DNA from: Clostridia bacterium
GTDB lineage: Bacteria; Bacillota; Clostridia; Christensenellales; Aristaeellaceae
Assembly: GCA_900759005.1 (NCBI GenBank)
Contig: CAAEUQ010000101.1
Span: 1 to 10,490, forward strand
Direction of reading: 5' to 3'
DNA: 10,490 bases
Shown here one piece after another: positions 5,978 through 10,490 of the stretch (position 1 is its first letter; every line of letters starts with the position of its first letter). The position numbers were made by a program, and so were the translations under genes. A model generated the notes under the pieces. It did no database searches. It was given only the letters and a program-made list of their open reading frames with translations, and was not told the DNA's origin.

Positions 5978-6333
5978 CGAATTCGGGCGCGCATTTGCGG
6001 AAAGCGCAAGAGCGTGAAATCAGATCGGCGTTTGTCGAAGACGCGGGCGAAATGCGACGTGCCGGACAGAATGTATGAGTATACGCGGCGGAATATGTGC
6101 GGTGCGGGAACAAAATTGCGTGCGGTACAGGATCAGAGCGGAACGCGCGAGATTCGTCGGGGTGGTGTGCTTGAATTCGCGCGGCAAAATATGGCGCGGA
6201 ACAGGGCTGCAGGCGTGCGGCGTTTGCAGGTACACGGACGAGAGGGATGGCTTTCGCCGGCGCGGAACGCGGTTATCTGGTTGTATGCAAAATACGCAGA
6301 AAAATATTTGGGCGAGACGGGTTGGGAGGATAT
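5978..6333. other. Spacer between mnmE and the methyltransferase gene
   Basis: About 355 bp without a supported gene. A frame from GTG 6014 to 6337 (107 codons) ends overlapping the methyltransferase ATG, but it lacks a ribosome site and its sequence (KSDRRLSKTRAKCD...) resembles no family and is rich in Arg, as expected for noise in GC-rich DNA. I see no T-tract terminator after mnmE and no clear promoter; TTGTAT (6281-6286) with TATTTG 18 bp later is the best weak candidate. Confidence 0.5.
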
Positions 6334-6921
6334 ATGAACGATCATTATTATACGGCGGAGCCGACTTCTGCGCATGATATTCGCACGATTCGCGTTTCGG
6401 CGCTCGGCGTGGAGGCGGCATTTCGGACGGATGCGGGCGTGTTTTCGCGGGACGATCTGGACGTAGGCACGCGGGTTTTGCTGGAATCGCTTCCGGAATT
6501 GCGCGGGCGGTTGCTCGATCTCGGCTGTGGCTGGGGCCCGGTCGGGACGCTGCTTGGAATGCGTTATCCGGATTTGACGATCGTGATGAGCGATGTGAAT
6601 TCGCGCGCGGTGGAGCTTGCTGGGCGCAACGCGCGGGCGAACGGCGTTTCGGTTCAGGCGATACAGAGCGATGCGTTTGAAAATATCGAGGGAATGTTCG
6701 ATACGATCCTGACCAATCCGCCGATTCGCGCGGGCAAAGCGGTGATTTACGGGATGTTCCTGAATGCCAAAGCACATCTCACGCAGGGCGGAAAGCTTTA
6801 TATCGTGATTCGGAAGCAGCAGGGCGCGCCTTCGGCGCTGAAAATGCTGAAGGAACATTATGAAAGCGCGGAGATTATCGAGCGCGAAAAGGGCTTCTGG
6901 GTGATTTGCGCGGAGGCATGA
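6334..6921 (+). CDS. RsmC-like class I SAM-dependent methyltransferase
   Basis: A 195-residue cytoplasmic enzyme of the RsmC family, whose E. coli member makes m2G1207 in 16S rRNA. Firmicutes carry short single-domain versions of about 200 residues (YbxB type), as here. It starts NDHYYTAEPTSAHDIRTI, the N-terminal pattern of these short forms. Next come GVFSRDDLDVGTRVL and the SAM-binding motif I LLDLGCGWGPVG (residues about 60-71), then the acidic motif II end VMSDVNSRAVELA, and the catalytic NPPIRAGK, which matches the NPP[IF]xxGK signature of guanine-N2 methyltransferases. The start ATG 6334 has GGAGG a few bases upstream; 29 in-frame codons upstream from 6247 lack a site and are not family-like. 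A hairpin terminator follows the stop by 5 bp. Which ribosomal base it modifies is inferred from the family. Confidence 0.9.
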   Translation: MNDHYYTAEPTSAHDIRTIRVSALGVEAAFRTDAGVFSRDDLDVGTRVLLESLPELRGRLLDLGCGWGPVGTLLGMRYPDLTIVMSDVNSRAVELAGRNARANGVSVQAIQSDAFENIEGMFDTILTNPPIRAGKAVIYGMFLNAKAHLTQGGKLYIVIRKQQGAPSALKMLKEHYESAEIIEREKGFWVICAEA

Positions 6922-6926
6922 AATAA

Positions 6927-6950
6927 CTCGCGGCGAATGCTGCGAGTTTT
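6927..6950 (+). terminator. Terminator between convergent genes
   Basis: An 8-bp stem (CTCGCGGC with GCTGCGAG, one G-T pair), loop GAAT, is followed by TTTT and soon another T-rich run. It starts 5 bp after the methyltransferase stop. Read on the minus strand the same stem is followed by TTATTTC, so it may also weakly end the convergent trmO transcript. Confidence 0.75.
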
Positions 6951-6954
6951 GCAT

Positions 6955-7626
6955 TTATTTTTTGTTGATTTCCCGAACGGTGAGCACGCCGTTTTCAACG
7001 GTGAAGCGCACGTCCATACCGGCGAATTCAACGCCGAACCGTCTGGAATCGCCGCGGCGATAGCCGGGGCGCGGATCTTGGGAGAGCACGCCGATCAGCG
7101 CTTCGCGCTTGGATTCGGGAATCCGATTCAGCCATTTTTCCGGAATTTCAACTTTGAGCGCGTAATCCTTTACCGCGCCGGCGAAGCCCTCCGTCGCGTC
7201 CGGACGAATGTCGACGTTCGGCAGATACGGCTTGATGTCGAGAATCGGCGTTCCGTTCATCAAATCCGCGCCGGCGACGATCAGCGCGGGCGCGTCGGGC
7301 GAATCGTAATCGATTTTCAGAAGCCTTACGCACGAAAGTCCGATCGGATTGGGGCGAAACGGCGAGCGCGTCGCGAAAACGCCCATCGAAACGTTTCCGC
7401 CGAGCCGCGGCGGACGCACGGTGGGCGACCAGCTTTCGCGCTCCGATTCCGAAAAGCGCCAGATCAGCCAGATATGACTGTAGCCCTCCAGACCCTTGAA
7501 TGCGGCGGGCACGCGGTATTCCTTTTCGAAAACGATTCTCCCTTCGATGGATTCAACGAGCCCGCTCTGGCGCGGCAAACCGAATTTCGTCGGAAAATCC
7601 GTTTGAATGGTTGCAATGGTTTTCAT
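6955..7626 (-). CDS. trmO: tRNA (N6-threonylcarbamoyladenosine(37)-N6)-methyltransferase TrmO
   Basis: TrmO (YaeB/TsaA, VirR/DUF family UPF0066) methylates N6 of t6A at position 37 of tRNA-Thr, next to the anticodon, using SAM and an unusual beta-barrel fold rather than a Rossmann fold. The 223-residue length is close to E. coli TrmO (about 235). The family signature GVFATRSPFRPNPIGLS is at residues 82-98. NGTPILDIKPYLP follows at about 125-137, where most members have Asp before Gly; here it is Asn. The C-terminal part DPRPGYRRGD and the following FGVEFAGMDVRF fit the small second domain. AAGGAG lies 4-5 nt before the ATG. A strong terminator for the upstream gene ends only about 12 nt before the start, so expression needs read-through or an unseen promoter. 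Confidence 0.95.
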   Translation of the reverse strand: MKTIATIQTDFPTKFGLPRQSGLVESIEGRIVFEKEYRVPAAFKGLEGYSHIWLIWRFSESERESWSPTVRPPRLGGNVSMGVFATRSPFRPNPIGLSCVRLLKIDYDSPDAPALIVAGADLMNGTPILDIKPYLPNVDIRPDATEGFAGAVKDYALKVEIPEKWLNRIPESKREALIGVLSQDPRPGYRRGDSRRFGVEFAGMDVRFTVENGVLTVREINKK

Positions 7627-7638
7627 AAAACTCCTTGG

Positions 7639-7666
7639 AAAAAACCGGACGGAATTTCCGTCCGGT
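7639..7666 (-). terminator. Strong intrinsic terminator / possible trmO attenuator
   Basis: Read on the minus strand, a perfect 10-bp stem (ACCGGACGGA with its complement, 7644-7666; 3-nt loop) runs directly into six T residues (7644-7639). It begins at the stop codon of the membrane-protein gene and is followed within 5 bp by the trmO ribosome site AAGGAG. It is a textbook terminator placed inside the only visible leader of trmO. Confidence 0.9.
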
Positions 7667-8241
7667 CATTCGTCTTCGTTGAGGATCAGACCGAGAACGC
7701 GCTCGCAATCCGGAATGTCGAACAGCGCGCGGTGCGTCGATTCCGGCGCAGACAGGAATTCGAGTCCCGTATTGTCCAGCAGGTTTCGAATGCCCGTGGG
7801 GAAAATGTAAATCGTGCCCACGCCGTGGCGATCCTGCTCCGTGATGTGCGCGGTGATCAGATCGTCGCCTTCATAAATGAACAGCTGGCGATCGCCGTCG
7901 TCGCGAATGAACAGGCGGCGCTGATTCGTAAGCCCGTAAACCAGATCGCTTTTGACCTGTTTTTTGATCCAGAAGCGCAGAAAATAGCTGTAAATCGAAA
8001 GCCCGCCGCCCAGTAGAAACAGAACGAGCTGAAGCGCGTGGTGCGCCTGAAAGCCGGACGCGATGATCGAATGCACGGCGAGCGTGCCATAGAGCGTGCT
8101 CAGCGCGAGAAACAGCCCCGAAAACGGAATCAGGAATCGATCGATCCAGCCGCATTCCTTGCCTTCCAGAGGACAGCCCGTCCAGATCAGCTCTTCGCCC
8201 TCGCGCAGATGCCGCCCGATGCCCGCGTATCGTCCGGACAT
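7666..8241 (-). CDS. Two-TM membrane protein with PH-like region
   Basis: A 191-residue membrane protein. The N-terminal LREGEELIWTGCP (residues 12-24) matches the L.pGE.ilW.G.P opening common to bacterial PH-domain (bPH/YdbS-type) membrane proteins. Two hydrophobic segments follow at about 36-60 and 69-91. After them comes YGLTNQRRLFIRDDGDRQLF (102-121), the typical Y.LTN.R.li strand pair of such domains, and further beta-type sequence. The molecular function of the family is not established. The ATG at 8241 has AAGGAGGGG about 8 nt upstream; an out-of-frame ATG sits 4 bp earlier. It has its own good promoter and a strong terminator right at its stop, so it can be a single-gene transcript between the PAP2 gene and trmO. 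Confidence 0.7.
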   Translation of the reverse strand: MSGRYAGIGRHLREGEELIWTGCPLEGKECGWIDRFLIPFSGLFLALSTLYGTLAVHSIIASGFQAHHALQLVLFLLGGGLSIYSYFLRFWIKKQVKSDLVYGLTNQRRLFIRDDGDRQLFIYEGDDLITAHITEQDRHGVGTIYIFPTGIRNLLDNTGLEFLSAPESTHRALFDIPDCERVLGLILNEDE

Positions 8242-8278
8242 TCATATCCCCTCCTTCGCATGGATTGATCTACTATTT

Positions 8279-8307
8279 ATGATACACGTATCGAACGGTT
8301 TTTGCAA
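8279..8307 (-). promoter_or_regulatory. Sigma-A promoter of the two-TM protein gene
   Basis: On the minus strand TTGCAA (8307-8302), a 17-bp spacer and TATCAT (8284-8279) form a good promoter about 40 bp before the start. Its -35 box lies only 7 bp beyond the PAP2 stop, so the promoter fills the gap between the two genes. Confidence 0.75.
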
Positions 8308-8313
8308 GTTGCA

Positions 8314-8841
8314 TCAATTATTTTTCGGTATTTTGATGAACCTGTGTACGATTCTTGTCGAAATCTCGCCGGAGAGGATTCCGATTGCGCAGCCGGCGAG
8401 CACGTCGGTCGGATAATGAACGCCGACATAGAGGCGCGAAAGCGCGATCAGCGCGGCGAGAACCAGCGCCGGAATGCGCCATTTGGATTTCGTATTCCGA
8501 AACAGCGCCCATGCGCCCGCGAACGATGCGGTGGAATGCCCAGACGGGAACGAAAAATCATGCGGCTTCGAGACAAGAATCGAAAGCGATTCGAGCGCTT
8601 CGTAGGGGCGAATGCGCGCGACCCAGTTTTTCAGAATCAGGTTTGTAATCAGCGCGCCGATTGCGATTGAAACGGCGCAGGCAAGACCGATTTTGCGCGT
8701 TTTTTTGAATGACAGAAGGACGAGCGCGAGCAGAATCCAGAACAGCCCCGCGTTTCCGAGCGATGTGATCGCGCGCATGATCGGGTTCAGCCAGCCTGCG
8801 CGCAGATGCTCCTGAATCCAGATGAGAATTTGTCCGTCCAT
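8314..8841 (-). CDS. PAP2-family phosphatase, BcrC-like
   Basis: A 175-residue integral membrane phosphatase of the PAP2 superfamily. Small Firmicutes members such as BcrC and YodM hydrolyse undecaprenyl diphosphate on the outer face of the membrane and so recycle the cell-wall lipid carrier; some act on phosphatidylglycerol phosphate. All three catalytic motifs are complete: K71 with R78-P79 (KNWVARIRP), PSGH at 99-102, and S135-R136 with H142 and D146 (SRLYVGVHYPTD). The general-acid and nucleophile histidines are therefore present. Hydrophobic segments at about 30-46, 51-69, 104-115 and 123-158 fit a multi-pass topology. I chose ATG 8841 because GGGGAGG lies 7 nt upstream; the frame extends upstream to 9216 but only antisense to the PHP gene. 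It has its own promoter. The exact lipid substrate is not decided by the sequence. Confidence 0.92.
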   Translation of the reverse strand: MDGQILIWIQEHLRAGWLNPIMRAITSLGNAGLFWILLALVLLSFKKTRKIGLACAVSIAIGALITNLILKNWVARIRPYEALESLSILVSKPHDFSFPSGHSTASFAGAWALFRNTKSKWRIPALVLAALIALSRLYVGVHYPTDVLAGCAIGILSGEISTRIVHRFIKIPKNN

Positions 8842-8863
8842 TTGAATGCCTCCCCTCAAGGGT

Positions 8864-8892
8864 ATTTTACCCGATCTTATCCGAAAGTGCAA
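8864..8892 (-). promoter_or_regulatory. Sigma-A promoter of the PAP2 gene with overlapping palindrome
   Basis: On the minus strand TTGCAC (8892-8887), a 17-bp spacer and TAAAAT (8869-8864) form a good promoter 22 bp before the ATG. The -10 sits inside the perfect inverted repeat GGGTATTTTACCC (8860-8872), which could be an operator or chance. Confidence 0.75.
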
Positions 8893-8911
8893 CAGGAACG
8901 CCGCACGCAGG

Positions 8912-8920
8912 TGGTATAAT
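8912..8920 (+). promoter_or_regulatory. Extended -10 promoter of the PHP operon
   Basis: TG (8912-8913), one base and a consensus TATAAT (8915-8920) lie 34 bp before the first PHP gene. No clear -35 is present at the right distance, the same extended -10 design as at 510-518. It is divergent to the PAP2 promoter, whose -35 ends 20 bp away. Confidence 0.65.
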
Positions 8921-8954
8921 TCAAAAAGAATGGTATGAAGAAAGGCGGATTCAA

Positions 8955-9617
8955 ATGAAATGGGAGCTGCACGCGCACTGCTGCGAAACCAGCCTCTGCG
9001 GTCATGTGCCGGCGGAGGAGCTGGTAAAGAGCTATGCGGGCGCGGGGTACACGGGTCTGGTGCTGACCGACCACTATAATGCCAAAACGCTCGACCCGAT
9101 GGATGGGACAGACGCGGAAAAGGTTGAAAAATGGCTGCACGGCTATGAGCTTGCGCGCGCTGCGGGCGAAAAATACGGGCTACGCGTGCTGTTCGGATTA
9201 GAAGCGCGTCTGCCAATCAACGAAAACGATTATCTGATATTCGGCGCGACGCCGGAATTTTTGCGGGCGCATCCGCTGCTGTATCGCGGAACGCTTCCGG
9301 AATTACACCGTCTGGCGAACGATTGCGGCGCGATTGTCGTTCAGGCGCACCCGTTCCGCGAGGTGTGCATGCCCGCAGCGGCGGAGGATCTGGACGGCGT
9401 GGAGGTGTTCAACGGTCATCCGCGCCACGACAGCCGCAATCCGCTGGCGCTGGAATTCGCAGCGGCGCATCCGCATCTTATTCGCACTTCCGGCAGCGAT
9501 TATCATCGCACGCAGGATCTCGCGACCGGCGGCATTGAAACTGACCGCGACATTCGAACGCCCGCCGATCTGGTGAAATGCCTGAAAGACAACGCGTTTA
9601 CTCGAATTGGAGGCTGA
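8955..9617 (+). CDS. PHP-domain metal-dependent phosphoesterase
   Basis: A 220-residue cytoplasmic protein built as one PHP domain (TIM-like barrel with a three-metal site). Visible metal ligands in order: H6 and H8 (ELHAHC), D39-H40 (LTDHYN), E83 (GLEARL), H122 (QAHPFR) and D172/H174 (GSDYH). This is the full set for small TrpH/YciV-like PHP enzymes, some of which cleave 3',5'-nucleoside bisphosphates or short RNAs, though the substrate cannot be told here. There is no signal peptide or extra domain. The ATG is preceded by AAAGGCGG about 7 nt upstream. The next gene starts 5 bp after its stop and has its ribosome site inside this gene's last codons, so the two form a coupled operon of related but distinct PHP enzymes. 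Confidence 0.85.
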   Translation: MKWELHAHCCETSLCGHVPAEELVKSYAGAGYTGLVLTDHYNAKTLDPMDGTDAEKVEKWLHGYELARAAGEKYGLRVLFGLEARLPINENDYLIFGATPEFLRAHPLLYRGTLPELHRLANDCGAIVVQAHPFREVCMPAAAEDLDGVEVFNGHPRHDSRNPLALEFAAAHPHLIRTSGSDYHRTQDLATGGIETDRDIRTPADLVKCLKDNAFTRIGG

Positions 9618-9622
9618 ATCCG

Positions 9623-10399
9623 ATGAAGATGAATCTACATACGCATACGCCGCGCTGCCACCACGCGACCGGTTCGGAGCGCGAATACATAGAACGCGCA
9701 ATCGCCGCGGGACTTCAGACGCTGGGCTTTTCTGATCATGCGCCGATGCCGTTTTTGGGTGATTACTATTCCACGTTTCGGATGCGCCCGGAGGAAACGC
9801 GCGGCTATGTCGACACGCTGCTTGCGTTGCGCGAGGAATACAAGGATCGGATTCAGATTCTGATCGGCTTCGAGGCGGAATATTATCCGGAGGTGTTCCC
9901 GCGCTTCCGCGAATTCATCGCGCAGTTTCCGATCGATTATCTCCTGCTGGGACAGCATTTTCTCGGAAATGAAAAGGATTCGCCATACTCCTGTCGGAAA
10001 ACGAAGGATGAATCGTTATTCTGCGCGTATGTCGATCAGGTGTGCGAAGCACTGAAAACAGGCGCATATTCCTATCTCGCACATCCCGATCTTATGTATT
10101 ACGACGGCGACGAAGCGGCATTTCAAAAGCATGCGCGCCGCCTGTGTGAATGCGCCGCAGAAACGGATACGCCGCTGGAAATCAACCTGCTGGGTTTGCG
10201 CGAAGACCGGCATTATCCGACGGTGCGCTTTTTCAAAATCGCCGCGGAGGTTGGCAATACGGTCGTGCTCGGTGTGGATGCGCATCAGCCGGAATGCATC
10301 GGCGAGCCGAACAGCTTGAAGCGCGCAAAGGAAATCGCCGAAGAATGCGGCATTCAGATTCTGGAGGATATTCCCTATCACAGCCCCAATCAGAAATAA
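9623..10399 (+). CDS. hisJ: PHP-type histidinol-phosphatase (HisJ/HisK family)
   Basis: A 258-residue cytoplasmic protein of the HisJ/HisK family, whose proven members remove phosphate from L-histidinol phosphate in the penultimate histidine-synthesis stage. The length is usual (about 260-270). Family motifs: NLHTHTPRCHHATG (4-17), GFSDHAPMPF (35-44), GFEAEYYPE (82-90), LLLGQHFL (107-114), YLAHPDL (151-157), LEINLLGLREDRHYP and GVDAHQPE (217-224). These supply H6, H8, D38-H39, E84, H111, H154, D219 and H221 for the metal site. I chose ATG 9623 because GGAGG (9609-9613) lies 9 nt upstream; an in-frame earlier start at 9578 would overlap the previous gene by 40 bp. No other his gene is nearby, and Clostridia often carry paralogues of this family with untested substrates, so histidinol phosphatase activity is inferred. 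Confidence 0.88.
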   Translation: MKMNLHTHTPRCHHATGSEREYIERAIAAGLQTLGFSDHAPMPFLGDYYSTFRMRPEETRGYVDTLLALREEYKDRIQILIGFEAEYYPEVFPRFREFIAQFPIDYLLLGQHFLGNEKDSPYSCRKTKDESLFCAYVDQVCEALKTGAYSYLAHPDLMYYDGDEAAFQKHARRLCECAAETDTPLEINLLGLREDRHYPTVRFFKIAAEVGNTVVLGVDAHQPECIGEPNSLKRAKEIAEECGIQILEDIPYHSPNQK

Positions 10400-10402
10400 A
10401 GT

Positions 10403-10433
10403 AAGCCCGTTCGCAAAAAAAGCGAACGGGCTT
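10403..10433 (+). terminator. Terminator hairpin after the PHP operon
   Basis: A perfect 12-bp stem (AAGCCCGTTCGC with GCGAACGGGCTT) and a seven-A loop begin 3 bp after the stop codon. No T tract follows directly; instead a second long hairpin comes at once. It probably ends or protects the PHP transcript, but it is not a classical stem plus T-run. Confidence 0.65.
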
Positions 10434-10465
10434 CAGCTTGTCAAAAAAGTCTTTTTGACAAGCTG
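10434..10465. repeat. Perfect 14-bp inverted repeat with A/T core
   Basis: CAGCTTGTCAAAAA (10434-10447) and its exact complement TTTTTGACAAGCTG (10452-10465) flank the loop AGTC. The hairpin follows the previous one without a gap. It is symmetrical, so it acts equally on both strands. I have the impression of meeting similar GACAAGCTG-ended hairpins between clostridial genes, so it may be a dispersed repeat family; this is memory, not a search. Confidence 0.7.
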
Positions 10466-10470
10466 GTGGA

Positions 10471-10490
10471 CGGGGGAGCAAGCTCCCCCG
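10471..10490. repeat. GC-rich palindromic hairpin at the window edge
   Basis: CGGGGGAG, loop CAAG, CTCCCCCG is a perfect palindromic hairpin of 8-9 bp running to the last base of the window. It is the third hairpin in under 90 bp and may continue beyond the edge, so its full extent is unknown. Confidence 0.6.

Noticed and set aside
6014..6337. 107-codon frame ending at the methyltransferase start
   Set aside because: The ATGA overlap is suggestive, but there is no ribosome site, no recognisable domain, and the composition matches untranslated GC-rich DNA.
6937..8016. 359-codon plus-strand frame
   Set aside because: It is antisense to trmO and the two-TM protein gene, both of which carry clear family motifs and ribosome sites.
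1..10490. Defence system or toxin-antitoxin pair, including the glycohydrolase as an antitoxin
   Set aside because: No ADP-ribosyltransferase toxin, nuclease or other partner adjoins the glycohydrolase; its neighbours are an AraC regulator and two unrecognised tiny ORFs, so the claim has no support here.

Overview
The window looks like a chromosomal segment of a Gram-positive Firmicute, most likely a GC-rich member of the Clostridia; the genus cannot be told from the sequence. The grounds are strong AGGAGG-type ribosome binding sites, sigma-A-like promoters with TATAAT-type -10 boxes, intrinsic terminators, a Spo0A-like receiver protein, and close matches to Firmicutes housekeeping families. 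The coding DNA from about 1.8 kb onward is strongly GC-rich, with many GCG, CGC and GAT codons. The first 1.8 kb is more AT-rich and patchy.

Left end (1-1780): a mosaic of broken genes. In order it holds a decayed transposase-like fragment (ISL3-like, minus strand), an AT-rich spacer with a duplicated TCTGTATAC motif and an extended -10 promoter, and a receiver-only response regulator. An in-frame TAA cuts that regulator off from the start of what looks like a Spo0A-type DNA-binding domain. The coding sense then changes abruptly into the N-terminus of a phage head (scaffold-like) protein on the opposite strand. Next come a minus-strand terminator and two tiny ORFs. No intact mobile element is visible.

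Centre left (1783-4199): a large ADP-ribosylglycohydrolase-family enzyme (minus) and a cupin/AraC-type regulator (plus) are transcribed divergently from a 65-86 bp gap with a good promoter. This looks like a regulator and its target. About 430 bp without a gene follows, with an imperfect repeat duplicated at a 135-bp period.

Centre (4634-7626): RNA-modification genes. mnmE (tRNA wobble uridine) and an RsmC-like rRNA methyltransferase are on the plus strand, and trmO (tRNA A37) is convergent to them. A hairpin lies between the two convergent genes.

Right (7666-10490): a minus-strand run of PAP2 phosphatase, a two-TM protein with a PH-like region, and trmO. Good promoters precede the first two and a strong terminator stands directly in front of trmO. 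Divergent to it is a two-gene plus-strand operon of PHP-domain phosphoesterases, the second a histidinol-phosphatase (HisJ/HisK) type. The operon ends in three successive perfect hairpins.

Most of the window is ordinary housekeeping sequence. The parts most worth a second look are the truncated Spo0A-like regulator with its phage junction, the ADP-ribosylglycohydrolase/AraC pair, the terminator inside the trmO leader, and the hairpin cluster at the right edge. I see no CRISPR array, no toxin-antitoxin pair, no recognisable defence system, and no tRNA or rRNA gene.
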